From: Orbaceae bacterium BiB
GTDB taxonomy: Bacteria; Pseudomonadota; Gammaproteobacteria; Enterobacterales; Orbaceae
NCBI GenBank assembly: GCA_036251205.1
Contig: CP133958.1
Span: 1,823,210 to 1,887,209 of the forward strand
Length of the DNA: 64,000 nt
Direction: 5' to 3'
Below are positions 18,738 to 27,293 of the stretch, one piece after another. The first letter of the stretch is position 1. The number at the start of each line of letters is the position of its first letter. Below the pieces are notes generated by a model that had not been told where the DNA came from, did no database searches, and saw only the letters and a program-made list of their open reading frames with translations. The translations under genes were made by a program, and so were the position numbers.

Positions 18738-19146
18738 CCAAAATCCTTTTATCTAATCATTAAAACTGATTAAAATTTGACACATAACTTGTATTTAATG
18801 AGTAATTATTTTTACATTTATCGAGATAAAAATAATTCAATTAATAAAGATAACTAATTAGTTTAATTATAACAGATTCAATTATCCTACTTATAAATAT
18901 ATTTTATTTATTCTTGGAACCGAGCTATAAATAATATACGCCCGTTACAGTCAGCGGTTGAAGCTATAGTTTACTCTTTTATTCCAATCAATTGTTTAAC
19001 GAAAAAGTGTGAATATCTTTCACAAAGCTTGAGCTCACTCACAATTGTTACAACGAATTGTGAAAGTGTTAACACAATAACATAAATCCTATTTTTACTA
19101 GATTAGAATCTAGCCACTCTTAGCTGACATAAATAAGAAAAATAGT
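18738..19146. other. 409-bp divergent intergenic region
   Basis: AT-rich spacer between the leftward Sel1-AMIN gene and the rightward DeoR-type regulator. The right-hand 140 bp contain the repeated TGTGAA/TTCACA half-sites listed separately. The left-hand 250 bp should hold the Sel1 gene promoter, but I see no convincing -35/-10 pair. No open frame, RNA gene or repeat stands out. Confidence 0.5.
19008..19066. promoter_or_regulatory. Candidate operators for the DeoR-type regulator
   Basis: Two dyads built from one half-site: TGTGAA-TATCT-TTCACA (19008-19024), and TCACAATT (19039-19046) with AATTGTGA (19056-19063). The 9-mers CTTTCACAA (19017-19025) and TTGTGAAAG (19058-19066) are exact reverse complements. 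They lie 80-140 bp before the regulator start. A Crp site was considered, but the spacing (7 between TGTGA and TCACA) is off by one. Confidence 0.45.
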
Positions 19147-19902
19147 ATGGAAGAGAATATTCCTAGATATAAACAAATTTTAGAACATTTAGATAAATAT
19201 GATTCTACGACAATCAATCTATTATCTAATTTATTTTCAGTGTCACATATGAGCATCCGACGGGATCTTAAACGACTACAAGATAAAGGGTTAGTTAAAG
19301 TTGCTTATGGTGGTGAAGTTAAGCGAAGTTTCCTCAGTGGAACGCCAAAATACAATATGAAACAGAGCCGCTGTTCCGAAGGGAAAAAGATAATTGGAAA
19401 ATTAGCTACAGAATTATTAGAACCTGGAATGGTCATTTTTATTGATGGTGGTACGACGATGCGTGAGTTTTCATTAAATATTACTGTACCACTCACCGTA
19501 ATTACACCCGATCTTTATGTTGCAGTCGAACTTGCACAAAAAACGGAAGTAAAAACAATTATCTGCCCGGGTGAAATTCAAAGCCATGGGATGGCAACCT
19601 ACAATTCACAAACTATGAAATATCTATCAGAGCAAGTCATTGATCTAGCTTTTATTGGTGCAGATGGTTTTAGCTTTGAAGACGGTGCATTAACAACAAA
19701 TCAAGTCAAAGCTGACTGTAAATGGATGGCAATCTCGCGTTCCATTCAATCAGTTTTATTGGTTGATAACAGCAAATTGGGGCTTCGCTGCCGCTATAAA
19801 ATTTGTTCATTAGAAAAGTTTAATTACATCATTAGTGAAAAGAGATTACCAGAGGAGATGGTAAAAACATTAAATAATCAAGAAGTAAAACTGCTCTATT
19901 AG
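19147..19902 (+). CDS. DeoR/GlpR-family transcriptional regulator
   Basis: An N-terminal DeoR helix-turn-helix (RYKQILEHLDKYDSTTINLLSNLFSVSHMSIRRDLKRLQDKG, about residues 6-48, with the family signature S-x-x-T/S-I-R-R-D-L) is followed by a sugar-phosphate sensing domain (MVIFIDGGTTM, FIGADGF, LLVDNSKLG). The 251 residues are typical. It heads the cassette of kinase, dehydrogenase and permease on the same strand and probably represses it, with a phosphorylated sugar acid as inducer; that effector is inference. Confidence 0.88.
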   Translation: MEENIPRYKQILEHLDKYDSTTINLLSNLFSVSHMSIRRDLKRLQDKGLVKVAYGGEVKRSFLSGTPKYNMKQSRCSEGKKIIGKLATELLEPGMVIFIDGGTTMREFSLNITVPLTVITPDLYVAVELAQKTEVKTIICPGEIQSHGMATYNSQTMKYLSEQVIDLAFIGADGFSFEDGALTTNQVKADCKWMAISRSIQSVLLVDNSKLGLRCRYKICSLEKFNYIISEKRLPEEMVKTLNNQEVKLLY

Positions 19903-19988
19903 TTTTTAAAAATAAGCTTTGTTTGCAAAAAATAATAAAACACGACATGTCGTGTAACCATAAATTTAAAAATACAGAGGGATCATAT

Positions 19989-21293
19989 ATGAAAGTAGCC
20001 GTTGTAGCCGACGATTTAACTGGTGCAAATGCCACCAGTGCCTTACTCAGTAAAAAAGGCTTTAAAGCAATAACTTGCTTAGAAAAATTTCATGAAGATT
20101 TAACGCAATTTGAAATTGTTTCTTTTGCTACAGATTCACGTTCTATCCCTTATAAAGAAGCTTATTCCAGAGTTGTCGACTGTATTAATCAATTCAAAAA
20201 ATATGAACCGCTCATTAGTAAGCGAATTGACTCTACTCTACGCGGTAACTTAGGAGCAGAAGTTGATGCCGTAATTGATAATAATCCAAATCTAATGGCA
20301 TTAGTTGTGCCCGTATATCCATCAAGTGAGCGTATCTGTGTTGGAGGATCACTACTTGTTAATGGTATTCCACTACAAAATACTGCAATGCGTAATGATC
20401 CAAAAAATCCAATGACCGAATCATCTATTTTAGAATTATTCCGTTGCCAATCACGTTATCCGGTTTCTCATATCTGTTTAAAAGAGGTGCTTGAAGGCAA
20501 AGAGCGTATAGAACAACGCCTCAAACAAATTTATCAACAGGGTGGCAGAGTCGTTATTTTTGATGCAACAACTGATGCTGACATTAATGTTATAGCTCAA
20601 GCATCAGAAAGTACCAAATTACCCGTATTTTGCGTTGATCCAGGTCCATTTACTGCACAATTTGCACATCTTCGTTATGCCAGTGAACGAAAAATGGCCA
20701 ATAAGGTATTTATTGCGATTGGAAGCGTATCGGAACTAACCCAGCGCCAAATCAAAAAACTGAGATACGACAGAAAAGTTTGGTTAGAAACGATTTCAGT
20801 ACAGACACTTATTGATATTGCCAATGATAGTAAAAAATCAAAAACCATTGTTGATAAATTATTAAGTAAGCTTGAACAAGTAGATTTAATCGGTATTGAT
20901 ACTGTTGAAACGCCTGATGATGTATGTGATTTATCCTGCATTGCGGAAAAAAATAATCTGACCATTGTCGAAGCTAGTAATGCTTTAAATAAAGGTATTG
21001 CAGAGATTACAGGACAAGTATTACAAAGCAAAAACTCCCCTATCAGGGCAATTTATACCAGCGGTGGTGATGTTACCGTTAGTGTTGTGAATCGTTTGGG
21101 TGGTTGCGGCTTTTTATTAAAAGATGAAGTCGAACCCTTAGCTGTCTATGGACATTTAGTTGGTGGGCAATGTGATGGTTATGCCATCGTCACTAAAGGT
21201 GGTTTTGTTGGTAATGATAATACGTTAGTACGTTGCATTGATTACCTAACAACCAAAATATCTTCTCACGAAAGTAGAACAGCCACAAATTAG
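19989..21293 (+). CDS. dtnK: DUF1537 four-carbon acid sugar kinase
   Basis: Members phosphorylate D-threonate, D-erythronate or 3-oxo-tetronate at O4. The N-terminal substrate domain starts MKVAVVADDLTGANATSALL and has DSRS and KRIDSTLRGNLGAE. The C-terminal nucleotide domain has YTSGGDVTVSVVNRLGG and TKGGFVGN. The ATG at 19989 (434 residues, GAGGG site) is preferred over 19923. Pairing with PdxA2 points to D-threonate or D-erythronate as substrate; the exact choice is not visible, so the gene symbol is tentative. Confidence 0.82.
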   Translation: MKVAVVADDLTGANATSALLSKKGFKAITCLEKFHEDLTQFEIVSFATDSRSIPYKEAYSRVVDCINQFKKYEPLISKRIDSTLRGNLGAEVDAVIDNNPNLMALVVPVYPSSERICVGGSLLVNGIPLQNTAMRNDPKNPMTESSILELFRCQSRYPVSHICLKEVLEGKERIEQRLKQIYQQGGRVVIFDATTDADINVIAQASESTKLPVFCVDPGPFTAQFAHLRYASERKMANKVFIAIGSVSELTQRQIKKLRYDRKVWLETISVQTLIDIANDSKKSKTIVDKLLSKLEQVDLIGIDTVETPDDVCDLSCIAEKNNLTIVEASNALNKGIAEITGQVLQSKNSPIRAIYTSGGDVTVSVVNRLGGCGFLLKDEVEPLAVYGHLVGGQCDGYAIVTKGGFVGNDNTLVRCIDYLTTKISSHESRTATN

Positions 21294-21341
21294 TTTATTA
21301 CTGTACAAATTATTTTGAATAAATTATACAAGGAGTTAAAA

Positions 21342-22343
21342 ATGAGTCATCGTTGTTTAATTGGTGTTCCAATGGGAGATCCAGCAGGTATTGGTCCGGA
21401 AATCGTAGTAAAAAGTATTGCCGATCCACAAACTTATCAATACGGCTGTGTTGTCGTTACTGGAGATCAAAAAATATTGGAGAATGCTTGTCATTTTTCC
21501 AATATCAAATTAACCTTTAATATTATCGAAAACCTTCAACAAATCATTGATAAACCTGGTGTTTTGAATTTAATTCAATGCGGTAAAATAAATTATGACA
21601 CATTTAAAAATGGGATGATTGAAGGTCAATGTGGGCAAGCTGCATTCGATTATATCAAAACAATCACTGATTTAGCTTTAGCGAAAAAATTAGATGCTAT
21701 CGCCACAACACCTATCAATAAAGAGTCGTTAAAAGCAGGAAAAATAAACTATATTGGCCATACTGAAATTTTGGCGGATCTTACTGGTACTAAAGATCCA
21801 TTAACAATGTTTCAAGTAAAAGATTTAAGAGTTTTCTTTTTAACTCGTCATCTTTCGCTGGTTAATGCAATCCAATCTCTAACCCCAGAAAGAGTGTGTG
21901 ATTATGCTCAGCGTTGCCATGAAGCGTTAATAAAACTTGGCATTGAAAATCCAAGAATGACGGTTGCCGGTATCAATCCACACTGTGGCGAACACGGTCT
22001 ATTTGGTCATGAAGATGATGATATCTTATTACCCGGTATCGAAATGGCAAGGAAAAAAGGGATCAATATCACTGGACCAAAACCAGCAGATAGTGTGTTC
22101 CACTTTGCTTTAGGAGGAGGCTATGATGCAGTCCTTTCGCCTTACCATGATCAAGGTCATATTGCGACTAAAATGGTCGATTTTCATCGTACTATTTCCA
22201 TTACCAACGGTATGCCAATTCTTCGTACATCCGTCGATCATGGTACAGCTAATGATATTGCAGGAAAAGGAATCGCCAATCCAATTAGCTTAATTGAAGC
22301 GATACGATTAGCTGCACTATATGCACCAAATTTTAAATCTTAA
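21342..22343 (+). CDS. pdxA2: PdxA2-type 4-phospho-D-threonate/erythronate dehydrogenase
   Basis: This PdxA-family metal- and NAD-dependent enzyme is expected to oxidise and decarboxylate 4-phospho-D-threonate or erythronate to dihydroxyacetone phosphate. Motifs are GVPMGDPAGIGPEI, ATTPINKESLKAG, GHTEILADLTG, the metal His residues in GINPHCGEHGLFG and YHDQGHIATKMV, and RTSVDHGTANDIAGK. The 333 residues from the ATG at 21342 follow an AAGGAG site. Context (kinase upstream, permease downstream, no pyridoxine genes) favours PdxA2 over the vitamin B6 enzyme PdxA. Confidence 0.85.
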   Translation: MSHRCLIGVPMGDPAGIGPEIVVKSIADPQTYQYGCVVVTGDQKILENACHFSNIKLTFNIIENLQQIIDKPGVLNLIQCGKINYDTFKNGMIEGQCGQAAFDYIKTITDLALAKKLDAIATTPINKESLKAGKINYIGHTEILADLTGTKDPLTMFQVKDLRVFFLTRHLSLVNAIQSLTPERVCDYAQRCHEALIKLGIENPRMTVAGINPHCGEHGLFGHEDDDILLPGIEMARKKGINITGPKPADSVFHFALGGGYDAVLSPYHDQGHIATKMVDFHRTISITNGMPILRTSVDHGTANDIAGKGIANPISLIEAIRLAALYAPNFKS

Positions 22344-22373
22344 ATAGCGTTAGTCATTTACTATTTACTAATC

Positions 22374-22401
22374 TTTAAGTGTCCCCTCAAGGACACTTAA
22401 A
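22374..22401 (+). promoter_or_regulatory. Intercistronic hairpin directly before the gntP ribosome site
   Basis: TTTAAGTGTCC (22374-22384), CCTCAA loop, then the exact reverse complement (22391-22401). There is no T run. The right arm runs into the AAGGAG ribosome site of the permease gene, so the hairpin could tune its translation or protect the upstream mRNA. Confidence 0.5.
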
Positions 22402-22412
22402 AGGAGATTTTT

Positions 22413-23885
22413 ATGCTAAAAAAATCGAATAACCAAAAATCACTTTATCCCTATGTTGTGCTTAATAGCATTATTTTATTAGTAGTGGGATTAATTGTTT
22501 TTTATTTAGGAACACTGGAGACAACTGAAAAAAATAGCCTTAGAATGATTGTTGGTTTACTCATCGCCATTGCTTTACTTCTCTTTATGATTTTACAGAC
22601 TCGAATTCCTGCGTTTCCGGCACTCATTATAGCGGCAATTATCACCGGTTCTCTTGGTGGAATGCCGAGTGAACTAATGATAGCAACTATCAGTAAAGGA
22701 TTTGGCGGAACACTTGGTCATATCGGTATTGTTATCGGTTTTGGCGTAATGATGGGCTCAATTTTACAAATGAGTGGTGCCGCCCAAAAAATGGCGCAAG
22801 TATTTATTCGTTTACTCGGAAGAGGTCGTGAAGAGTTAGCGCTTGTCATTATTGGTTTACTCGTCAGTCTGGCTGTTTTTTGTGATTCAGCGTTTATTGT
22901 GCTTCTACCATTAGTAAAAGCTATTTCACGTAGTACGGGTAAATCCGTCGTTGGTTTAGGTGCCACACTTGCGATGGGGTTAGTTATCAGCCATAGTATG
23001 ATTCCACCAGCAGTAGGTCCTTTTGGTGTTGTATCTCAATTTGGTATTGGTCTTGGCGAATATATGTTATGGGCAATGATCATCGCGATCCCGATTACCA
23101 TTGCTGGCTTTATTTATACGCGTCATATTGGTCGGACAATTTACCAAGTTCCCACAGCTGATGGAGAGAATTTTACACGCGAACGGTTAATTGTCTCAGA
23201 ACAAGCTATCGATAATGATGAGAAATTACCAGGAACACTAGTCTCATTCGCACCAATCTTTGTACCGATTATTTTAATATTAAGTGCAACATTAATCACT
23301 GAAATGAAATGGACTAGCACTATCGCGATAATGCTAAAAACAATGGGACATCCTGTTATTGCTGTTGGTATCGGGTTGTTAGTGGCAATTCTTGGACTGA
23401 GTAATAATTTTCCTCGTAAAGAAGTCGTTCACCATATGGAGGGATCGATTCGTTCTGCTGGTATTATTTTACTCGTTATTGGTGGTGGCGGTGCGCTTGG
23501 AATGGTATTACGTGATTCAGGCACGGGGAAAGTGATTGCTGAATATATTGTTGCAATTGGTGTCCCAGGTATCTTACTGCCATTAACAATATCTACGTTG
23601 ATTCGTTTAATTCAAGGCTCAGGAACCGTAGCGATGATAACCGCAGCAAGTATTACAGCGCCAATGATTGGTACCTTAGGCGTTCATCCGATTATGGCAG
23701 GATTGGGCTGCTCAATAGGTTCATTTATGTTTTCCTATTTTAATGATGCTTATTTTTGGGTAGTAAACCGCTCACTTGGTATTACCGAAATAAAAGAACA
23801 GATAAAAGTTTGGAGTATGACATCGACGGTTCTTTGGGCTGCCGGAGTTGTTACCCTATTAATTGTTAATGCACTTTTCTTTTAA
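22413..23885 (+). CDS. GntP-family sugar-acid permease
   Basis: A 490-residue inner-membrane symporter with about 13 hydrophobic segments. GntP hallmarks include GFGGTLGHIGIVIGFGVMMG, VFCDSAFIVLLPLV, SHSMIPPAVGPFGV, GSGTVAMITAASI and SYFNDAYFWVVNRSLG. The family imports gluconate and related acids by proton symport. Position after dtnK-pdxA2 suggests D-threonate or D-erythronate uptake; the substrate is inference. Confidence 0.85.
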   Translation: MLKKSNNQKSLYPYVVLNSIILLVVGLIVFYLGTLETTEKNSLRMIVGLLIAIALLLFMILQTRIPAFPALIIAAIITGSLGGMPSELMIATISKGFGGTLGHIGIVIGFGVMMGSILQMSGAAQKMAQVFIRLLGRGREELALVIIGLLVSLAVFCDSAFIVLLPLVKAISRSTGKSVVGLGATLAMGLVISHSMIPPAVGPFGVVSQFGIGLGEYMLWAMIIAIPITIAGFIYTRHIGRTIYQVPTADGENFTRERLIVSEQAIDNDEKLPGTLVSFAPIFVPIILILSATLITEMKWTSTIAIMLKTMGHPVIAVGIGLLVAILGLSNNFPRKEVVHHMEGSIRSAGIILLVIGGGGALGMVLRDSGTGKVIAEYIVAIGVPGILLPLTISTLIRLIQGSGTVAMITAASITAPMIGTLGVHPIMAGLGCSIGSFMFSYFNDAYFWVVNRSLGITEIKEQIKVWSMTSTVLWAAGVVTLLIVNALFF

Positions 23886-23896
23886 CATCTAAACAA

Positions 23897-23925
23897 TATT
23901 AAGGTGGTTTACAATCACCTTAATA
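23897..23925 (+). terminator. Hairpin after the permease gene
   Basis: TATTAAGGTG (23897-23906), 9-base loop, CACCTTAATA (23916-23925), a perfect 10-bp stem 12 bp after the stop. The tail lacks a T run, so termination strength is uncertain. Confidence 0.5.
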
Positions 23926-24070
23926 GTCAGATAAAATAATCAAGATTAAATATCACAAGTAATAATACCAAAAATATTTAACTGATTTCACCTTGCTTTA
24001 GTAACATATCAATATAAATAGTGACCCACTAAATCATTATACCCAATTATTCTATATAACTTTTCTACAC

Positions 24071-24086
24071 TACTACCAAAGAGGTA
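24071..24086. promoter_or_regulatory. NarL/NarP-type 7-2-7 site upstream of nirB
   Basis: TACTACC-AA-AGAGGTA (24071-24086). The right heptamer fits the NarL/NarP consensus AKRRGTA fully; the left fits TACYYMT at five of seven. A further related heptamer GTGGGTA lies at 24093-24099. The site is about 90 bp before the nirB start and about 35 bp before TATACA (24121-24126), a possible -10. I saw no good FNR site. Confidence 0.5.
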
Positions 24087-24175
24087 ATCCTTGTGGGTAG
24101 TTATATTATACGTGAGGTTTTATACAATACTCATAGCTGAAAATTTAAGATAAAAATTAAACTTGGAGTATTTAT

Positions 24176-26683
24176 ATGAGCAAAACCAATCTCGTTATTA
24201 TTGGCAATGGGATGGTTGGTCATCGCTTTATTGAAGAATTAATCGACAAAAAGCAGTCTGATCAATTTAACATTACCATTTTTTGTGATGAACCAAGAGT
24301 CGCTTATGATCGTGTTCACCTCTCTTCTTATTTTTCAGGACATACCGCTGAAGCTTTATCTCTAGTACGAGATGGATTATATGAAGAAAATGATGTGAAT
24401 ATTTTGCTTGGAGAGCTGGCTATTTTAATCAATCGACAACGCAAAGAGATTCATTCTCAAACAGGGCGAATTGTCACATACGATAAATTAATTATCGCTA
24501 CCGGTTCATACCCTTGGGTTCCACCAATCAAAGGGTCTGACGGTCCAGACTGTTTTGTTTATCGAACTATCGAAGATCTCGATGCAATACAAGAGTGTGC
24601 TAAACGAAGTAAAAGTGGTGCTGTTGTTGGTGGTGGTCTATTGGGTCTTGAGGCTGCTGGTGCTGTCAAAAACTTAGGTATGGAAACCCATGTTATTGAA
24701 TTTGCGCCGGTATTAATGGCGGAACAATTAGATAACATTGGCGGAGAACAGCTACGTCGAAAAATTGAAGAGATGGGTGTAGGTGTTCATACGAGTAAAA
24801 ATACTCAAGAAATTATTCATACCCCACAAGGTAAAATCATGCAGTTTGCTGATGGAACAGCGTTAGAAGTTGATTTTATTGTCTTTTCAACAGGTATTCG
24901 TCCTCATGATGAACTGGCAAAAGCTTGTGAGCTAGAGATTGGAACTCGTGGCGGTATTGTGATTAATGATTACTGTCAAACATCTGATCCTGATATCTAT
25001 GCTATTGGAGAGTGCGCTTCTTGGCAAGGTAAAGTCTTTGGTCTAGTTGCACCAGGCTATAAAATGGCACAAGTTGCACTTGCGCACTTAACCGGGCAAG
25101 AAGCAACATTTACCGGCGCTGATATGAGTGCAAAATTGAAATTAATGGGTGTTGATGTTGGTAGTATTGGCGATGCTAAAAGTCGTTCTTCAGGCTGTCG
25201 TAGCTATGTCTACCTCGATGAAAGTATTCCCGTCTATAAAAAATTAGTTGTCTCTTGTGATAATAAACAACTACTTGGTGCAGTATTAGTCGGTGACACT
25301 TCCGATTATAGTAATTTATTACAGTTAATGCTCAATAAGATGGAGTTACCAGAGCATCCTGACAGCTTAATTTTACCGGCTTATGCAGGTGCAAAACCAG
25401 CGATGGGGGTTGATGCCCTACCAGACTCAGCACAAATCTGCTCGTGCTTTGATGTGACTAAAGAAAAAATTATTAATGCTATCCACGCTGGTTGTCATAC
25501 GGTTGCAGCAATTAAAGCAGAAACAAAAGCCGGAACGGGTTGTGGTGGATGTCTACCATTGGTTACTCAAATTCTTAACTTGGAGCTGACCAAACAAGGA
25601 ATTGAAGTTAGTAACTCATTATGCGAGCATTTCGAATATTCACGCCAAGAGCTGTATCACCTAATTCGCGTTGAAGGACTAAAATCCTTCCAAGAAGTGA
25701 TCGAAAAACACGGGCATGGTTATGGTTGTGAAGTTTGTAAACCCGCTATCGGTTCAATATTATCTTCCTGCTGGAACGAATATATCTTAAAGCCAGAACT
25801 AGTACCGCTACAAGATAGTAACGATATCTTTTTGGGTAATATACAAAAAAATGGAACTTACTCGGTTATTCCTCGTAGTGCGGGCGGAGAAATTACACCA
25901 GAAGGTCTAATTGCCGTTGGTAATATTGCGAAAAAATATAATTTGTATTCTAAAATTACAGGATCACAACGTATTGGGCTATTTGGAGCGCAAAAAGATG
26001 ATCTACCTGCAATTTGGCAAGAGTTAATTGAAGCTGGTTTTGAAACAGGTCAGGCCTATGCTAAAGCGCTACGTATGGCCAAAACTTGTGTCGGTAGTAC
26101 ATGGTGTCGTTACGGAGTCGGTGATAGTGTCGGTTTTGGTGTTGAATTAGAAAATCGTTATAAAGGAATCCGAGCCCCACATAAATTTAAATTAGGTGTT
26201 TCAGGCTGTACCCGTGAATGCGCAGAAGCACAAGGTAAAGATATTGGGATTATTGCAACAGAAAAAGGCTGGAACCTTTATGTTTGTGGTAATGGAGGTA
26301 TGAAACCTCGCCATGCAGATCTATTAGCCTCTGATTTAGATAAAGAGACATTAATTAAGTATCTAGATCGTTTCATTATGTTTTATATCCGTACCGCCGA
26401 TAAACTACAACGTACTTCAGTGTGGTTAGAAAGTTTAGAAGGAGGAATTGATTACCTACGCAGTGTCGTTATTGATGACAAATTAGGAATCAACGAAGAG
26501 TTGGAAAAAGAGATGGCTCGTATCCGTAAATTATTTATGTGTGAATGGAAAGAAACAGTTAATAATCCTGATAAACAAACGCGTTTTGCTCACTTTATTA
26601 ACAGCCCATTACGAGATGAAAATGTTCAATTTGTTCTTGAACGAGCACAACATCGACCAGCAACACGTTCGGAACGAGAATAA
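24176..26683 (+). CDS. nirB: NADH-dependent nitrite reductase large subunit NirB
   Basis: NirB reduces nitrite to ammonia in the cytoplasm with NADH. Domains in order: FAD/NAD(P)-binding (IGNGMVGHRF start, NAD loop VVGGGLLGLEAAGA, FAD segment DIYAIGECA), BFD-like [2Fe-2S] domain (CSCFDVTKEKI ... GTGCGGC), a second Cys pair (GYGCEVCKP), then the sirohaem/[4Fe-4S] domains with TCVGSTWCRYG and SGCTRECAEAQGKD. The 835 residues are close to the E. coli length. The start follows a GGAG site. Confidence 0.96.
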   Translation: MSKTNLVIIGNGMVGHRFIEELIDKKQSDQFNITIFCDEPRVAYDRVHLSSYFSGHTAEALSLVRDGLYEENDVNILLGELAILINRQRKEIHSQTGRIVTYDKLIIATGSYPWVPPIKGSDGPDCFVYRTIEDLDAIQECAKRSKSGAVVGGGLLGLEAAGAVKNLGMETHVIEFAPVLMAEQLDNIGGEQLRRKIEEMGVGVHTSKNTQEIIHTPQGKIMQFADGTALEVDFIVFSTGIRPHDELAKACELEIGTRGGIVINDYCQTSDPDIYAIGECASWQGKVFGLVAPGYKMAQVALAHLTGQEATFTGADMSAKLKLMGVDVGSIGDAKSRSSGCRSYVYLDESIPVYKKLVVSCDNKQLLGAVLVGDTSDYSNLLQLMLNKMELPEHPDSLILPAYAGAKPAMGVDALPDSAQICSCFDVTKEKIINAIHAGCHTVAAIKAETKAGTGCGGCLPLVTQILNLELTKQGIEVSNSLCEHFEYSRQELYHLIRVEGLKSFQEVIEKHGHGYGCEVCKPAIGSILSSCWNEYILKPELVPLQDSNDIFLGNIQKNGTYSVIPRSAGGEITPEGLIAVGNIAKKYNLYSKITGSQRIGLFGAQKDDLPAIWQELIEAGFETGQAYAKALRMAKTCVGSTWCRYGVGDSVGFGVELENRYKGIRAPHKFKLGVSGCTRECAEAQGKDIGIIATEKGWNLYVCGNGGMKPRHADLLASDLDKETLIKYLDRFIMFYIRTADKLQRTSVWLESLEGGIDYLRSVVIDDKLGINEELEKEMARIRKLFMCEWKETVNNPDKQTRFAHFINSPLRDENVQFVLERAQHRPATRSERE

Positions 26684-26698
26684 GGCGAGGAAAGAAGA

Positions 26699-27040
26699 AT
26701 GAACCAATGGATTACCGTTTGTAAATTAGATGATATTTTACCTGCAACAGGGGTTTGTGCTCTAGTAGAAAAAGCGCATGTTGCTATTTTTCGTCCATAT
26801 CAAAGTGACGAACTTTATGCCATTAGCAATATTGATCCTTTTGCTGACGCAAGTATTTTATCTCGAGGAATTATTGCAGAGCACAATAATGAACTGTGGG
26901 TTGCTAGCCCACTAAAAAAACAACGTTTCCGCTTAAAAGATGGCTACTGTTTAGAAGATGAACAATACTCGATTCCTTGCTATGAGGTAAGAGTAGATGA
27001 AAATGGTACAGTGCAAGTTAAAGCAGGCCAAAATCGCTAA
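26699..27040 (+). CDS. nirD: Nitrite reductase small subunit NirD
   Basis: The 113-residue Rieske-like partner of NirB. It has the fold segments (WITVCKLDDILPATGVCALVE, ELYAISNIDPFADASILSRGII, ASPLKKQRFRLKDGYC) but no CxH pairs, which is normal for NirD. It starts 15 bp after nirB with a GGAAAGAAG site. Its stop overlaps the start of the next short frame. Confidence 0.93.
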   Translation: MNQWITVCKLDDILPATGVCALVEKAHVAIFRPYQSDELYAISNIDPFADASILSRGIIAEHNNELWVASPLKKQRFRLKDGYCLEDEQYSIPCYEVRVDENGTVQVKAGQNR

Positions 27041-27249
27041 TGAACTGGCAGTACGCTATTATCTATACTCAACTTTTTAATCAATGTGCAGCCAAAGCTG
27101 CACATAATTTATTTAGCCGTTCTTTGAGTAACATAGTATCAGATCAGCATTATTTAGGAACACCGATTATTGGTATACAACACCATAATCTAAACAATCT
27201 TAATATAAAGCAAAGCTATTCTTATTGCATAAGAACTGGTATGTTATAG
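27040..27249 (+). pseudogene. nirC: nirC remnant (nitrite channel), internally deleted
   Basis: A 69-residue frame begins inside the nirD stop (TAATG), where nirC stands in E. coli between nirD and cysG. Its YTQLFNQCAAKAA resembles the NirC N-terminus (FTDTINKCAANAA, from memory). Later IGIQHHNL faintly resembles the C-terminal GIGHNL motif. All the transmembrane helices in between are missing, so it cannot be a channel. It may still be translated as a coupled leader. It could be an unrelated short gene; the match rests on about 14 residues. Confidence 0.5.
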
Positions 27250-27293
27250 CAATTGGTTCTTATCTATTATTAATTTGTACTATCTGAGGGACT

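Noticed and set aside
19008..19024. Crp site upstream of the DeoR-type regulator
   Set aside because: TGTGA and TCACA are 7 bases apart instead of 6, and the same half-site recurs in a second dyad, which fits a local regulator better.
23999..24012. FNR site upstream of nirB
   Set aside because: Only the ATCAA half matches; the other half (TAGTA) has two of five matches to TTGAT.
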